This document shows, piece after piece, positions 46,401 through 57,587 of a stretch of DNA of 64,000 nucleotides. The position numbers were made by a program, and so were the translations under genes. Under the pieces are notes generated by a model, which had not been told where the DNA came from, did no database searches, and was given only the letters and a program-made list of their open reading frames with translations. The first letter of the stretch is position 1; the number at the start of each line of letters is the position of its first letter. The DNA is from Cololabis saira (Eukaryota; Chordata; Actinopteri; Beloniformes; Belonidae). The stretch covers positions 36,383,069 through 36,447,068 of the forward strand of contig NC_084606.1 in NCBI RefSeq assembly GCF_033807715.1, in the 5' to 3' direction.

Positions 46401-47189
46401 AGGGTTGAGCCTGTTGACAATTTGAAAATTTGTTGAGGCGAGTTCAAAGGTGTCGGCCCTGCAGGGGGTAGGAAGCTGGAGTTTCACGTCAGCCACGGTG
46501 TCACAATGCCTCATCAGAAGCTACGTGTCCATGATGTTGTGCCGTAATGCAGCGTGGCAGGAAATCCTCCGTTTCACCGTCTCCAAGCAAAACCCCCAAA
46601 CACAGGCTTGTGTACTGTCACATGAACACACGCCCAGAGTTCAGTCAGACCTCGATGGCATCATCGCTCCAGGCTTTATCTCGCTGAAGGGGTTGCTGTC
46701 CTGACACATTCTGTTCCCAGCTGAGTCCAGGAAAAAAATGTCCAATTAATGTGATCATGATCTCATCTGCTGAGGCCAGAGAGCAGGCTGAACTCACAGA
46801 TGCACACACCCTCCGTTGTCAAGGCGATGGAAGTGTTTCATACGCTTTTAAACGATGAAATCACAGCTTGAAAGTGACATTGAAGTAGTTCATGATCTAT
46901 GCCAAGATTTGGACGCCTGGAGTCCGTTGAGACACAAACATTGCTGTTGTGAACCATGATGCAGAAAGGGGAGATTTATAAAGACATACAATCGAGACAA
47001 GTTGATCCTTTAAAGGTCGGAAGGGGATATGAAGTCACCTCAACGTTAGAAATCCATCAGTCCACAGGGAGACACATGGAGAAGGTTTAGTTCTGTAGCT
47101 GCTCTTCCTACAACCAATCACTGAGCCAAGATGACTCCAACTGGGAAAGAAGAGATCTGGAGAGACGGTTAAAGACGTGAAGACATCTC
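46401..47189. other. Intron 2 sequence with no recognised feature
   Basis: No repeat array, terminus or coding homology recognised. Confidence 0.45.
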
Positions 47190-47650
47190 TAGAAGTGGCA
47201 AACTAGGGTCAATTTTCAAGAAACATATTATCTCTTTTAATTGTTATGCCGATGATGTGCAGATTTATTTGCCATTGACACAAAAATCCAGTGACACTAT
47301 GAAGACATTGCTTGATTGTCTAGCTGACGTTAAATCCTGGATTACCACAAACATGTGTACATCTAAATGAAAATAAGACCGAAATTATAATATTTGGATG
47401 TGGTCCAGCAGACTTTCCCTTTGGCTTTTTGGTACCCCTTACATCCAACATTAAGTCTTCTGTAAAAAATCTTGGGGTGATATTTGATGATAGGCTGAAA
47501 TTTGATCCCCAAGTCAGCTCAGTTATAAAAAACGTTTTGATCATTTAAGGATTTTATCAAAAGTAAAAGGATACTTGCCACAAAAAGATCTGGAGACTGT
47601 AATCCATGCTTTTATTAACACCAGACTGGTGTTTATTTTGGCCTGGACCA
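47190..47650 (+). pseudogene. LINE reverse-transcriptase fragment with YADD box, two frameshifts
   Basis: It reads FKKHIISFNCYADDVQIYLP, LDCLADVKSWITTNM, then after a frame change [33 protein letters not shown], and after a second change [23 protein letters not shown] is the catalytic core of a reverse transcriptase, and the order fits L2/CR1-type fish LINEs. Frameshifts near 47360 and 47530 make it non-functional. The CATC array begins 50 bases after the fragment. Confidence 0.85.
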
Positions 47651-47705
47651 GTTACTCTTGCAGCTACAGCTGGAACCAAATGCAGCTGCAGGGACCACAT
47701 GTCCC

Positions 47706-48651
47706 TGTTCTAGCTGCACTGGCTCCATCCATCCATCCATCCATCCATCCATCCATCCATCCATCCATCCATCCATCCATCCATCCATCCATCCATCCAT
47801 CATCCTTTAATTCATCCATCCATCCATCCATCCTTTAATTCTTTCATCCATCCATCCATCATCCTTTAATTCATCCATCCATCCATCCATCCATCCATCC
47901 ATCCATCCATCCATCCATCGTCCTTTAATTCTTTCATCCATCCATCCATCCATCCATCCATCCATCCATCGTCCTTTAATTCTTTCATCCATCCATCCAT
48001 CCATCCATCGTCCTTTAATTCTTTCATCCATCCATCCATCCATCCATCCATCCATCCATCCATTGTCCTTTAATTCTTTCATCCATCCATCCATCCATCC
48101 ATCCATCCATCCATTGTCCTTTAATTCTTTCATCCATCCATCCATCCATCCATCCATCCATCGTCCTTTAATTCTTTCATCCATCCATCCATCCATCCAT
48201 CCATCCTTTAATCTTTCATCCATCCATCATCCTTTAATCTTTCATCCATCCATCATCCTTTAATCTTTCATCCATCCATCATCATTTAATCTTTCATCCA
48301 TCCATCATCCTTTAATCTTTCATCCATCCATCATCATTTAATCTTTCATCCATCCATCATCCTTTAATCTTTCATCCATCCATCATCATTTAATCTTTCA
48401 TCCATCCATCCATCCATCCACTCATCCATCCATCCATCCATCCATCATCCTTTAATCTTTCATCCATCCATCCATCCATCCATCATCCTTTAATCCATCC
48501 ATCCATCCATCCATCCATCCTTACATCCATCCATCCATCATCCTTTAATTCTTTCATCCATCCATCCATCCATCCATCCATCCATCCATCCATCCATCCA
48601 TCCATCCTTCCATCCATCCATCCATCCATCCATCCATCCATCATCCATTAA
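47706..48651 (+). repeat. CATC tetranucleotide satellite with CCTTTAATTCTTT spacers
   Basis: Runs of CATC of 3-17 units are separated by CCTTTAATTCTTT or CCTTTAATCTTT in the first three quarters. A homogeneous block at 48230-48400 repeats CATCATCNTTTAATCTTTCATC about every 25 bases. Trp-Met-Asp-Gly-type ORFs here are repeat translations. Confidence 0.95.
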
Positions 48652-49138
48652 TATTCCCGGCTCAGTACTTGACAGTAAAACAGTACCATCAGTGTTTGTT
48701 GTTCAACACCAGTGTTTTCACAGGAAGATGAAAGGGTGGGAGAGTTGGGATCTTTGACCACCAGTAGGAAAGTGAAACGAGGGCGGGAGAACCACAGCCT
48801 GCGCTGTAAAACCCTGCTCTGTGTGGCACTGGAATTCCTCCTTCCTCTAAACTCAAGCTGGGTCCTACATGAGCATTTATGCAGCTGGCAAACATCTCCT
48901 CCACCCAAAACATGGAACAATACAAGATCCTCCCAGTTTAGAGCTGTTGCTGTAAATACTGCAGCTCCAGCTGAGACCTACTTTACATAACGTAAACTCA
49001 ACATTGTGCAAGTTCTGTGTTTGTGGAGCCTCACAGGCTATCACATTCCCACACACATGTATGCGTGCGTTTGTCCTGGAAAGTCATGGAAAGTCACCTG
49101 CATGTGATGCTTCACACCTCCTTGCAGGTTTGAGGAAG

Positions 49139-49351
49139 TATGCTGGTGTGTGCATGTGTGTGTGCATGTGTGTGTGCTGGTGTGTGCATGTGTGTGTGCT
49201 GGTGTGTGTGTGTGCTGGTGTGTGCTGGTGTGTGCTGGTGTGTGGATGTGTGTGTGTGTGCTGGTGTGTGCTGGTGTGTGCTGGTGTGTGGATGTGTGTG
49301 TGTGCATGTGTGTGTGCATGTGTGTGTGCTGGTGTGTGCATGTGTGTGTGC
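49139..49351 (+). repeat. GT-rich minisatellite (TGTGTGTGCTGG / TGTGTGCATG)
   Basis: It alternates TGTGTGTGC with TGG or ATG spacers. The reading frames on both strands are open because of the repeat. Confidence 0.9.
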
Positions 49352-50039
49352 TGCGGTCCAAGACACCGACCAGAAGACCATCTGCCTTTCCTGTTGTTCT
49401 TTCCAGAAAAAAAGAGCAGGGAAAAGGGTTTTGTTTTTGCTACAGGAGAGGACAAAGGGAATGAAAGCTGCCAGCAGCGTTGATCGGGCCCTCGCACTCA
49501 TGGCCCCCCCAGGTCCCCCCACATTCCTGGGTCAATATCACTATTACAAGTGCTTTTGCTGTTCACATAAAACTCAACTTATCATCATAAGTAGGGATGC
49601 TGCGATCCAACTTTTTCACTTGCAATCCGATACCGATACCACAGCCTTAGTACCGATCCGATACCAGCGCATATTTCTATCTCTCTTTTATGACCAATAG
49701 GTTCACTTTTTTTTAGTACTTAACTTGTAGTGTGGAATAATAGAAAAGTGACATTGCTCAAAATGAGAATAACATACTTCCTGAGATGAATAGTCCACAA
49801 CAGTAGGTTATTATGACAAAACTTGAGCCATTTATTTGAATTTTCTTAACATAAAATAAGCAGTAGCATTAGATAAAATAAATAACATTAAAACATGAAA
49901 AAGCCAATATAAAAAAATCAAGCAAATTTAAGTAAAAAAAATCAAGCAAATTTAAAAACGAATTTACTAAAAGTAGGCTTTGTTTGACATCTTTTACCAT
50001 AAATAAAAGTCATGACTTCCAAAGTCAGATAAATTCTAC

Positions 50040-50271
50040 TGCCAGTGGTAACCTGTGCTGCTGTGGTGAGAACAGAACTAGAAATAACGTAGCGAGGCTC
50101 CAGGTGTTGAATTAAGCGTTGAAATTCCACATTACTCACTACTAACAGGGGCTGGTCACCAAGCACAATAAACTGCACAATCTTTTCTGCGGACCGCTCT
50201 GCCACCGAGCTCGAGCGGCCTGCCGTGGCGTTTGCACCGCTCCTGCCTGAATTGAAACTTTTTAATTTCAC
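50040..50271 (-). pseudogene. hAT transposase N-terminal fragment
   Basis: The - strand reads AEKIVQFIVLGDQPLLVVSN then VEFQRLIQHLEPRYVISSS. This matches the FIxxDxQPFxxVExxxFxxLIxxLxPRYxxPSR segment common to ZBED-like hAT transposases. The catalytic triad region is missing; sequence after about residue 77 appears joined to a distant part of the gene. Confidence 0.72.
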
Positions 50272-50389
50272 CGTGCCGCTCTGTGACGCGGTGGTGCGCC
50301 GGGCGCAAACTTCTCTCTAAGTGAAAGCAGCTTGAGACTTGTGCTACACACCTTTTGCACTCTGCCTTTCATGTTTTTCATCCTTTACT

Positions 50390-51212
50390 TTAAAGGGATT
50401 GTGACATGAAAAACAAATTTTTCTTGATTTTTTGTGTTTTGTTGGGTGTCTTGACATCAATTACACCCAAAAAACAACAAACTTTTAACATTCAGTGTAT
50501 TGTGTGCTTTCTGGGATTTTCCGCATAACTATGCAAAAACGGCGCATGTGGTTTGGTGGCGGATCGTTACGTAACGATCCGCTAAATCACCGCCCCCTCC
50601 ACCCAGCTCCCTGCCTCCTCTCCTCTCCAGCGCACCATAAAGGCTGATTTATGGTTCCGCGTTACACCGACGCAGAGCCTACGGCGTAGGGTTACGCGGC
50701 GACGCGCACCATACGCTGAACCCTACGGCGCAGGCTCTGCGTCGATTTAACGGGGAACCATAAATGAGGCTTAACAAGGAGCTGTTTAGAGCCTCTTTTG
50801 TTCTAATCACCGGAGGAAAACTGCTAAGAAGACCCGCGGCCACTGACTGGACTTAAGATAAGGGGACAGTGCTGCTTGCATGCCTTTATTTTTATGATTG
50901 TTTGCTGTGGTTCGCCCTCCTGCTTTTCCGTGCATGCTTCGCCTGTCGCTCCCGGCTTAACTCTCCGACGCCGCTGTGAGCGTATTGCTGGAGGAGGAGG
51001 AGGTTTGGAGGAGGAGCGGCGCAATGATTGACAGGAAAGGGGGAAAGGAAGCATTTTTCACGGCGCAAAAAAACACTGTAATAAAAAGCCAGGAAAAGAG
51101 TACTAGAGTGAAGTTTGTCTTGTTACACTCTTTTAGACACATTTGAGGGATGTTGGCCAAGACTTTTAATAGTGTTAAAAGCATGTTAAAAATTATGTCA
51201 CAATACCTTTAA
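50390..51212. mobile_element. TTAA-flanked element with AGGGATTGTGACAT / ATGTCACAATACCT ends
   Basis: TTAA at 50390-50393 and 51209-51212. The inner ends AGGGATTGTGACATGAAAAA and AAAATTATGTCACAATACCT are inverted repeats. It is nested within the hAT element and contains the hairpin MITE at 50641-50771. Confidence 0.75.
50641..50771. mobile_element. Hairpin MITE with TAA target duplication
   Basis: The arms AGGCTGATTTATGGTTCCGC and GGGGAACCATAAATGAGGCT enclose CCTACGGCGTAGGG. TAA lies on both sides (50638-50640, 50772-50774), compatible with a Harbinger-type 3-bp duplication. Confidence 0.78.
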
Positions 51213-51227
51213 AGTATTGCCACACTG

Positions 51228-51432
51228 TGCCGCTCTGTGGCGCAGTGGGTTAAGCGGCGGCCCATATACTGAGGCTACAGTCCTCCTCCTGCTGCGGTCG
51301 CGGGTTCGAATCCAGCCTGCGCACCTTTGCTGTGTGTCTTCCCCGTTCTCTCTCTCTACCCCTTTCCAGTCTGCATCTCCAATAAAGGGCCACTAGAGCC
51401 CAAAAAAATCTTTAAAAAAAAAATAAATAAAT
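51228..51432 (+). mobile_element. tRNA-derived SINE with 17-bp target duplication
   Basis: The perfect duplication AAAGTATTGCCACACTG lies at 51211-51227 and 51433-51449. The head has an A box (TGGCGCAGTGG) and a B box (GGTTCGAATCC). The tail is A-rich, with TAAA repeats. The duplication length and tail indicate LINE-mediated retroposition. The tRNA part is Leu-like in its start (GCCGCTCTGTGGCGCAGTGG) but not a functional tRNA. Confidence 0.93.
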
Positions 51433-51459
51433 AAAGTATTGCCACACTGCTGACATGTT

Positions 51460-51584
51460 AAACCTGAATTATGGTTCCACGTTAAATTGACACGGAGCCT
51501 ACGCCGTAGGGTACGGCACACGTGCGCGTCGCCGCGTAACCTACGGCGTAGGCTCTACGTTGGTGTAACGCGGAACCATAAATG
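51460..51584. mobile_element. Hairpin MITE copy
   Basis: The arms AACCTGAATTATGGTTCCAC and GTAACGCGGAACCATAAATG enclose CCTACGCCGTAGGGTACGG. Confidence 0.72.
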
Positions 51585-52140
51585 ATCCCCCTCCCCTCTC
51601 CTTTCTTCCTCGTGTGTAAGAAGCAAGTGCTGGATAGAAAAGCTGGAGCAGACTTTTTGAATGGAGTGCTAGGATCGCAGTGCTAGTATCGCAGTGCTAG
51701 GATCGCAGTTTTCACCTGAACTGCGATCCGATCAGATCCGTGTTTTTGGCTGGATCGCAGCATATTTTCCATCCGCGGATCGGATCGCAGCATCCCTATT
51801 TATAAGCATATTAGAAAGTAACATTCTAAGTTCTGGAGAAAATGACCAAACATTTGCACACGTGAGTGTTATGGTGAGTTTCTTGATATGGAGTTACACC
51901 ATTTTAAACCAGTTTCTTTGTCTCCTCTCCATTAAGCCCAAGGATGCACAGCTTCACCTCGCTAATGGCTCCTGGAACGATTGATTGTATTGGAGCTTTT
52001 TTAATGATTGACTTTCATCTTTTCCACACATGAATAATGAAATGAGGTTAATGCTTCAGTTCATGCGTTTGTAGCGTCACTGCTTCTACTCTCCTTCCTC
52101 ACCGTTCCCATCTCTGTTCTCTGTCTCCTTCCTCTCCCAG

Positions 52141-52324
52141 TGTGCGGCGCCGAGCTGTCCCAGGCCGGCTTCTTCCTGCGGCAGGGCGAGTACATCTGCA
52201 CCCTGGACTACCAGCGCATGTACGGGACGCGCTGCTTCAGCTGCCAGGACTTCATCGAGGGGGAGGTGGTGTCGGCGCTCGGGAAGACCTACCACCCGCG
52301 CTGCTTCGTCTGCGCCTCCTGCAA
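52141..52324 (+). CDS. ablim2: ABLIM2-like protein, coding exon 3: second half of LIM1 and first part of LIM2
   Basis: Residues 58-118 and two bases of codon 119. It finishes LIM1 (C59, C77-x2-D80) and starts LIM2 (C89-x2-C92, 16 residues, H109-x2-C112-x2-C115-x2-C118). The acceptor CCTCTCCCAG ends at 52140 and the donor CAA|GTAAGA begins at 52325. The segment FFLRQGEYICTLDYQRMYGT and the following GEVVSALGKTYHP are nearly invariant in vertebrate ABLIM proteins. The residues FFxRQGEYICTLDYQ and RCFSC favour ABLIM2 over ABLIM1 and ABLIM3 as I remember them. The exon is notably GC-rich compared with the surrounding intron DNA, with strong use of G/C third positions. All zinc ligands are intact. 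Confidence 0.96.
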
Positions 52325-52369
52325 GTAAGATCACGGGGGCGTGTGGATGGGGAACCCCAGAAACGACAT

Positions 52370-52805
52370 CACACCTCACACCGTGTCCTAACTGCATGCG
52401 ATGCGAGCGAGCGTCAGCGACAAAATCAATTCCATTGCTTTATTTTCTATTGGACTGTCCTAACTGGCTGCGAGCGGCGCAGCACGACGCGATGCGCCGT
52501 TTTGAGCTGAACATTTGTCAGACGCCCCTGTTTCTATTTTCTTCCTGTCGCTCGCGTTGAAAGCCGGTTGAAAGCGCTGTAGGAACAGTCATTTCAATAC
52601 AAGAACCTCAATAAAGTGGCAGCTGCTGGAGGGAGATGGACAGGGAGCTGGAAGGTTCTGATAAGATAATAATATAATATATAATAATAAGATAATATTT
52701 ATTTATTTCTTTCTGTAGTGAAATGAGGAGGTATCATAGAAATAACTACAGCGCTTTCAACCGGCTTTCAACCCGAGCGACAGGAAGAAAATAGAAGAAC
52801 ATTTA
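52370..52805. mobile_element. Inverted-repeat MITE just after exon 3
   Basis: TTGAAAGCCGGTTGAAAGCG near 52558-52577 pairs with CGCTTTCAACCGGCTTTCAA near 52752-52771, and the pairing continues outwards (TTCTTCCTGTCGCTCG). The outer boundary is uncertain. Confidence 0.6.
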
Positions 52806-52956
52806 AATATCACAATATCAAGCTCGTTTTCTGTTTAGAAAGTACAAACGTAGGAAGATTACAAGTACTCACCCATCTTTTACTTGTCTCTTTACTATTT
52901 TAGGAGTTATTTTAGGAGTTTCTTTCAGGAGCGCACGGGCGGGTAGTGCGGTGAAT

Positions 52957-53024
52957 AAAGTCTGATTTATGGTTCTGTGTAAAATCGACGCAGACCCTAC
53001 GCTGTAGGCTCTGCGTTGGTGTCG
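52957..53024. mobile_element. Truncated hairpin MITE
   Basis: GTCTGATTTATGGTTCTGTG and CCTACGCTGTAGGCTCTGCG are present; the right arm is lost after TTGGTGTCG. Confidence 0.55.
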
Positions 53025-53744
53025 TACATGTATAACACATACACAGAAGGGTTGACGAGACACAGGTGCAGACAATCAGGGCCGATGGAACCAGGGAAGT
53101 TAAGACATAAATGAAACACAAAGACACGGGTTTCAAAATAAAACAGGAACAGACCAAACGGTGACGGACCGTCCGCCCCGGAGATGAACCCAGAGATGTC
53201 GACTAAACGCCTCAGGACAAGGTCTTTGTCTCTGCTCAGTACAGTTCAAGAAAAACACTGCTTCTTTGGTTCATGCTGTCTGCAAGAAATAACAAGTCAG
53301 AGTAAACGCAGCAATCATTGCAGGTTTTGTTTCCCTTTTAAAACATTTATCATGACATATATTTGTATGTGTAATGAGGGATGATGAAGCAGTGCGGCAC
53401 CTGCAGTAAATAAGACAGGATTGTTTATGCAGTGCGGACCTATAATCTCAGTCCGCCTACATGTGTTTAGCTGACTCTGAGTGCACGACTGTAGCTCTGC
53501 TGTTACATTTCCTGCACGTGGCATTAAGGAAGACCCCGCTCTGCCAGGGTTGTCATCATCTTTCTGCATCAGGCGACGGCAGACCTGTGAAAGCAGCATC
53601 CCCAAACAGGGATGATACCATTGTTTCTTCATTCTTCTGTCTGAAAAGGAATTTACTGGTGAAAGAAGCCAATGTCGGTGTGCAACAAGCTGAAAAACCT
53701 CACCCACGTGCACAGAAAGCTCATCTGTTGCTGTGTAACTGTAA

Positions 53745-54560
53745 AGCTGCTTTCACATAGAGTGCTGCCTCCGCGCAAGGGCGCAGGGTCTGCCGCCAAG
53801 GTCGGCGGCGCGCAACAGGGCGCACGCCGCCGGGTTTGCGCAAGGGCGCAAGTGGACGCACGTCGCCGGGTTACCGCCGGGTTGCGGTACCGCAGGGCGC
53901 AACACGGCGCAAAGCGGGTTTCACCTAGAACGCGGTTTGCGCCGCGCACACCGCCGGGATGGGCGCAGACTCGGCGCAGAGTCGGCGCAGAGCAGGAAGC
54001 AGAGCAGGGAGCAGAGCAGGGCGCGCCTGCGCGCATCGCGTACATATTTGTTGCAAGTTGCTTGGCGACCGAAAAAAAAGTTTCATAACCATATATTGGT
54101 AAATGATTCAATTGATCCTGATATGAGGCATGGAAATGCTATATTTTATTTTAAATTAACATTTTATTGTTAAAAGAGCAAAAGAATATCACATTTCTAC
54201 CACTTTTAAACACACCAGGTCCAAATTCTGGGAGATTTCTCTCCACTTTTGTCCCTTTTTATTGATGTTCCGATAGTCCTGCAGTCTCATCCCACAGCTC
54301 CTCACACAGACTCACAGCCAGGATCATTCTTTCTTCCATCTTGATCGTCTCTGATCTACAAGCTGCAAGTTTATTTTCTCCCTCCAGCATCTTCTCTCCT
54401 ATTGGACACCGCCGAGATGCCGTCACAGGGCGCACGGTGAAATTAACAAATGTTCAATTCGCAGCGGCAGCATGCGCCGTCTTGCGCCGTCTTGCGCCGT
54501 ATTGCGCCCTTGCTGCCGTGGCAACCCAGCGGCGTGCGCCCCATTTGTGCGCCCTGTTGT
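53745..54560. mobile_element. GC-rich DNA-transposon-like region with GCGCAAGGGCGCA / TTGCGCCCTTGC motifs
   Basis: CTGCTTTCACATAGAGTGCT starts a CpG-dense stretch of repeated GGGCGCA motifs. An inverted counterpart (GCGCCCTTGCTGCCGTGG) is near 54515. It resembles fish Harbinger-type elements but the ends are unclear. Confidence 0.4.
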
Positions 54561-55365
54561 ACTTTAAATCCAGATTAAATCCTTTTTTACTAAAATGTTT
54601 TGTTTTAATATTGTTGCTGGTGTTTCTATGTTATATATGCTCAGTCCTGTTTGTTACACATTGACCCAAATATGAATTATAAAAGACAGAAGATAATATC
54701 ATGGGTATTTAGGGCTTATGCGCAACTGAAAGCTAAATTCTCTTAATTCATTAAAAGCCACTGACGTCAAATTAAAGTAACTAGTACAATTATAACAACA
54801 AAAATAGTCTGAGTGGAGTGGAGTTTTAAATTTACAGATGACATAAGAACCAAGCTGAGCTAATGAACACGATGCCGAACTTATTAAGCGAATTATATAA
54901 AATCCAACTGACCCTCATTAATTCTCGGCACAGTTTGGCCTTTCTCTGAAAAACTAAACATACTAAAATACTAAAAACTAAAAATAAAGCCGTCTGCCTG
55001 ACAGCTGATGGCTGAAAGACTTTTATCAGGAAATGTCACTTTTCCTCGGGTGTGACAGCATCATCTGATGCCACGGCCACTTCACGGAGCTTTTTGATAC
55101 GCTAAATAAAGCTTTGAACTCCATGATGGTCTGAATCAGTGATCATCAACTGGCGGCCCGCGGGCCCAATCCGGCCCGCGGGCCGTCCAATCCGGCCCAC
55201 GACTGGATTCCATAATTATGAGGATCAAAGAGAAAATGTCATGTGGTCCAGATTATTAAAGCAACGGAAAACAGCAACAACTGAGACTCTTAACTATCAG
55301 TAATCCCCACCATTTATGACTCTATACATTACGAAATGAGGACAGACTCGCTGCACTGTTTAGCC

Positions 55366-56598
55366 CAGTGGTCGGCAACCCGCGGCTCTAGAGCCGCATG
55401 AGCTTTTTCAAAAATGTTTGACCTTTTTTTTTTCCTCTTTTTATCTTTTTTTTCCTTCTTTTTTATCTTTTTTCCTTTTTTCTTCTTTTTTTTCCTTTTT
55501 TTTCTCCTTTTTTCTTCCTTTTCGCTTTCCTTTTTAATCTCGACATTTCGACTTTTTCTCAACATTTCGAATTTTTCTCGAGATTGTACTTCAACATTAA
55601 TCTCGACATTTAGACCTTTTCCCCTAAATTTTGACTTTTTTCTCGAAATTTCCACTTTTTTCTTGAAGTGCATAATGAAAAAAAAAACGTATATATTATA
55701 ACCCCCAGTTAGGGCTGTTCGATTAATCGATTTTAAATCGTAATCGCGATTATGTAATTAGAACGATGTTAAAATGTGAAAATCGTAAAATCGATTTTTC
55801 AAATTTTTTTTTTTTTTTTTTTTTTTATAACCTTGTCTGCACACATATTAACGATTGATACCATATTAATGATTGATGGAAATACCTCTCAATACCTGCG
55901 ACAAGTGCCCCATCGGAGAGGCTCTTTAGTGTAGGAGGGGGCGTTGTAACATGCCACCGCTAGACCGGCTCGTGTTCCTTGCAAAAAACTTGCAAATGTG
56001 AATAGCAAATGTAATGACTGACATTACACACCTCTACCTCCTTCATGGGTTGCATTATTATTTAGCATGCAAAGACCCAGTTTAGTTTAATTAGAACATT
56101 TCTTGTTTTATTTAATTGGAAATATAACTTACTGTATGTTTGCAAGTGCTGATTTGCTGATTTTTTTTTCCAGAGATAAAACTTTATATTTTATTATATT
56201 TTTTAAAACTTTTTTTCAACTTATTTTACAGAGTTTTGCACTTTATTCATTCATTTTTGGTTTAATAAGAGCAAAGTTTGCACTTAAAGCCCAATGGGGC
56301 AAATGTTCAATAAAAAAACAGCATATTTGAAATCATTTCTTTGCCTTTTGTCAATTCACAAAATAATCGTAATCGTAATCGAAAATCGGATTTTGAGAGA
56401 AAAAAATCGAGATTTTATTTTTGGGCAAAATCGAACAGCCCTACCCCCAGTTCTAACTAATATAGAAACATGCAGCATGTGTTGTCTTCATTCTAAGGCT
56501 GATACAAGACTTTTCATTTTTTGCGGCTCCAGACATATTTGTTTTTTGTGTTTTTGGTCCAATATGGCTCTTTCAACATTTTGGGTTGCCGACCGCTG
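55366..56598. mobile_element. Non-autonomous hAT element (CAGTGGTCGGCAACCC termini), copy 3, with nested insertion
   Basis: The exact 8-bp duplication GTTTAGCC lies at 55358-55365 and 56599-56606. The ends are CAGTGGTCGGCAACCC and GGGTTGCCGACCGCTG. It belongs to the 20239-20860 family. Another element is nested at 55710-56443. Confidence 0.92.
55710..56443. mobile_element. Nested hAT-like element (TAGGGCTGTTCGATTAATCG termini)
   Basis: The exact 8-bp duplication CCCCCAGT lies at 55702-55709 and 56444-56451. The ends TAGGGCTGTTCGATTAATCG and AAAATCGAACAGCCCTA are inverted repeats. The host sequence CCCCCAGTTCTAACTAATAT resumes immediately after, as in the unbroken copy near 31360. Confidence 0.92.
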
Positions 56599-57018
56599 GT
56601 TTAGCCTAACATTTATTGTTTCACACAGTTCTTTTTTTTAAAACATAACTGTACCCTCATGCCTTTACTTAATATTTGTTTTTTATTTCAAAATCCTCAA
56701 CAACAAGCTTCAAACTAGTAGACTTCTCAGGACAAAAAAAAGGAGGAAAAACCAACTGGCATAACTTAAAAAAGCATGGTAAATAACCTGGTACCAGAAC
56801 AAAACAGGTCACAAATAAAATTAGATTTTTATTTAATTTTTATTTGAGGGTCCAGCCCCCAAGGTGAGTGTCCGGTAAAATTCTGGCCCTCTGATAAATC
56901 TAGTTGGTGACCCCTGGTCTAAATGAAGCTCCAGAGACGGCCGGCGTCTTCCCTTATCACCGACGCTGCAGCACCAGTCGTTCCTGCATCTGATCCTCTG
57001 TTTTCTGTTTGTTTGCAG

Positions 57019-57131
57019 ACAACCATTCCCAGCCGGTGACCGGGTGACATTCAACGGAAAGGAGTGTGTCTGCCAAACGTGCACCCAGCCTCTCCCTGCC
57101 AACAGCCCTGCACCCATCCAGGCCGTCCACA
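57019..57131 (+). CDS. ablim2: ABLIM2-like protein, coding exon 4: end of LIM2 and LIM2-LIM3 linker
   Basis: Residues 119-156 and one base of codon 157. It completes LIM2 with the conserved PFPAGDRVTFNGKECVCQTC (zinc ligands C137-x2-C140), followed by a Pro/Ala-rich linker (roughly residues 141-156) before LIM3. The acceptor TTTGCAG ends at 57018 and the donor CACA|GTACGT begins at 57132. GDRVTFNGKEC is a signature of the second LIM domain of ABLIM1 and ABLIM2. The linker is the most variable part of this region between paralogues, and here it does not decide the paralogue. The exon lies 0.4 kb after a nested hAT pair ending at 56598, and a further transposon begins 118 bases downstream. Confidence 0.95.
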
Positions 57132-57248
57132 GTACGTGCTCTTCCTAATCGCTCAGACTTCTGCACCTCTTTAGCTGTCACCTACTTGAACTGTGTCAGG
57201 TTTTTTTGGCTTCAGACAGCAGCCAATCTCCTTTATACGGAAGAGTAT

Positions 57249-57512
57249 CAGGGCCATGCAAGAAAAAGATATTTGAGAGGGGAAGATTTTTTTTTATTGT
57301 GCACTTCGAGAAAAAAGTGGAAATGTCGAGATTAATGTTGAAATACAATTTCAAGAATAAAGTCGAATTTCGCCTTTTTTCTCAACATTTCAACTTTATT
57401 CACGAAATTTTGAATTTTTTTCTCAACATTTTGACTTTTTTCTCAAAGTGCATAATGAAAAAAAAATCTTCCTTCTCTAAAATATTATTTTTATTTTTCT
57501 CCTGCCTGGCCC
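57249..57512. mobile_element. Palindromic MITE (AGGGCCATGCAAGAAAAAGA...TCTCCTGCCTGGCCCT), copy A
   Basis: The ends are inverted, and the interior pairs GTGCACTTCGAGAAAAAAGT with ACTTTTTTCTCAAAGTGCAT. Confidence 0.7.
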
Positions 57513-57587
57513 TTCCGTAATGTTGTGCCTGTTTGGAAACAAAAGTCTTGATTTATTGCCTCATTAAAACAGTTAAATAAAAGATTA

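Larger units (their letters stand above)
49592..51798 (-). mobile_element. Long hAT element remnant (TAGGGATGCTGCGATCC termini) with several nested elements
   Basis: The left end TAGGGATGCTGCGATCC and the right end GGATCGCAGCATCCCTA are exact inverted repeats. The flanks ATCATAAG (49584-49591) and TTTATAAG (51799-51806) agree at six of eight positions. A transposase fragment lies on the - strand. A TTAA element, two hairpin MITEs and a SINE have been inserted. Confidence 0.8.

Noticed and set aside
47807..48223. ORF with repeated Trp-Met-Asp-Gly
   Set aside because: Translation of the CATC satellite.
49004..49522. Cys/Val- and His/Thr-rich ORFs
   Set aside because: Frames of a GT-rich minisatellite.
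51228..51310. Possible tRNA-Leu gene
   Set aside because: It is the head of a SINE with a 17-bp target duplication and an A-rich tail.
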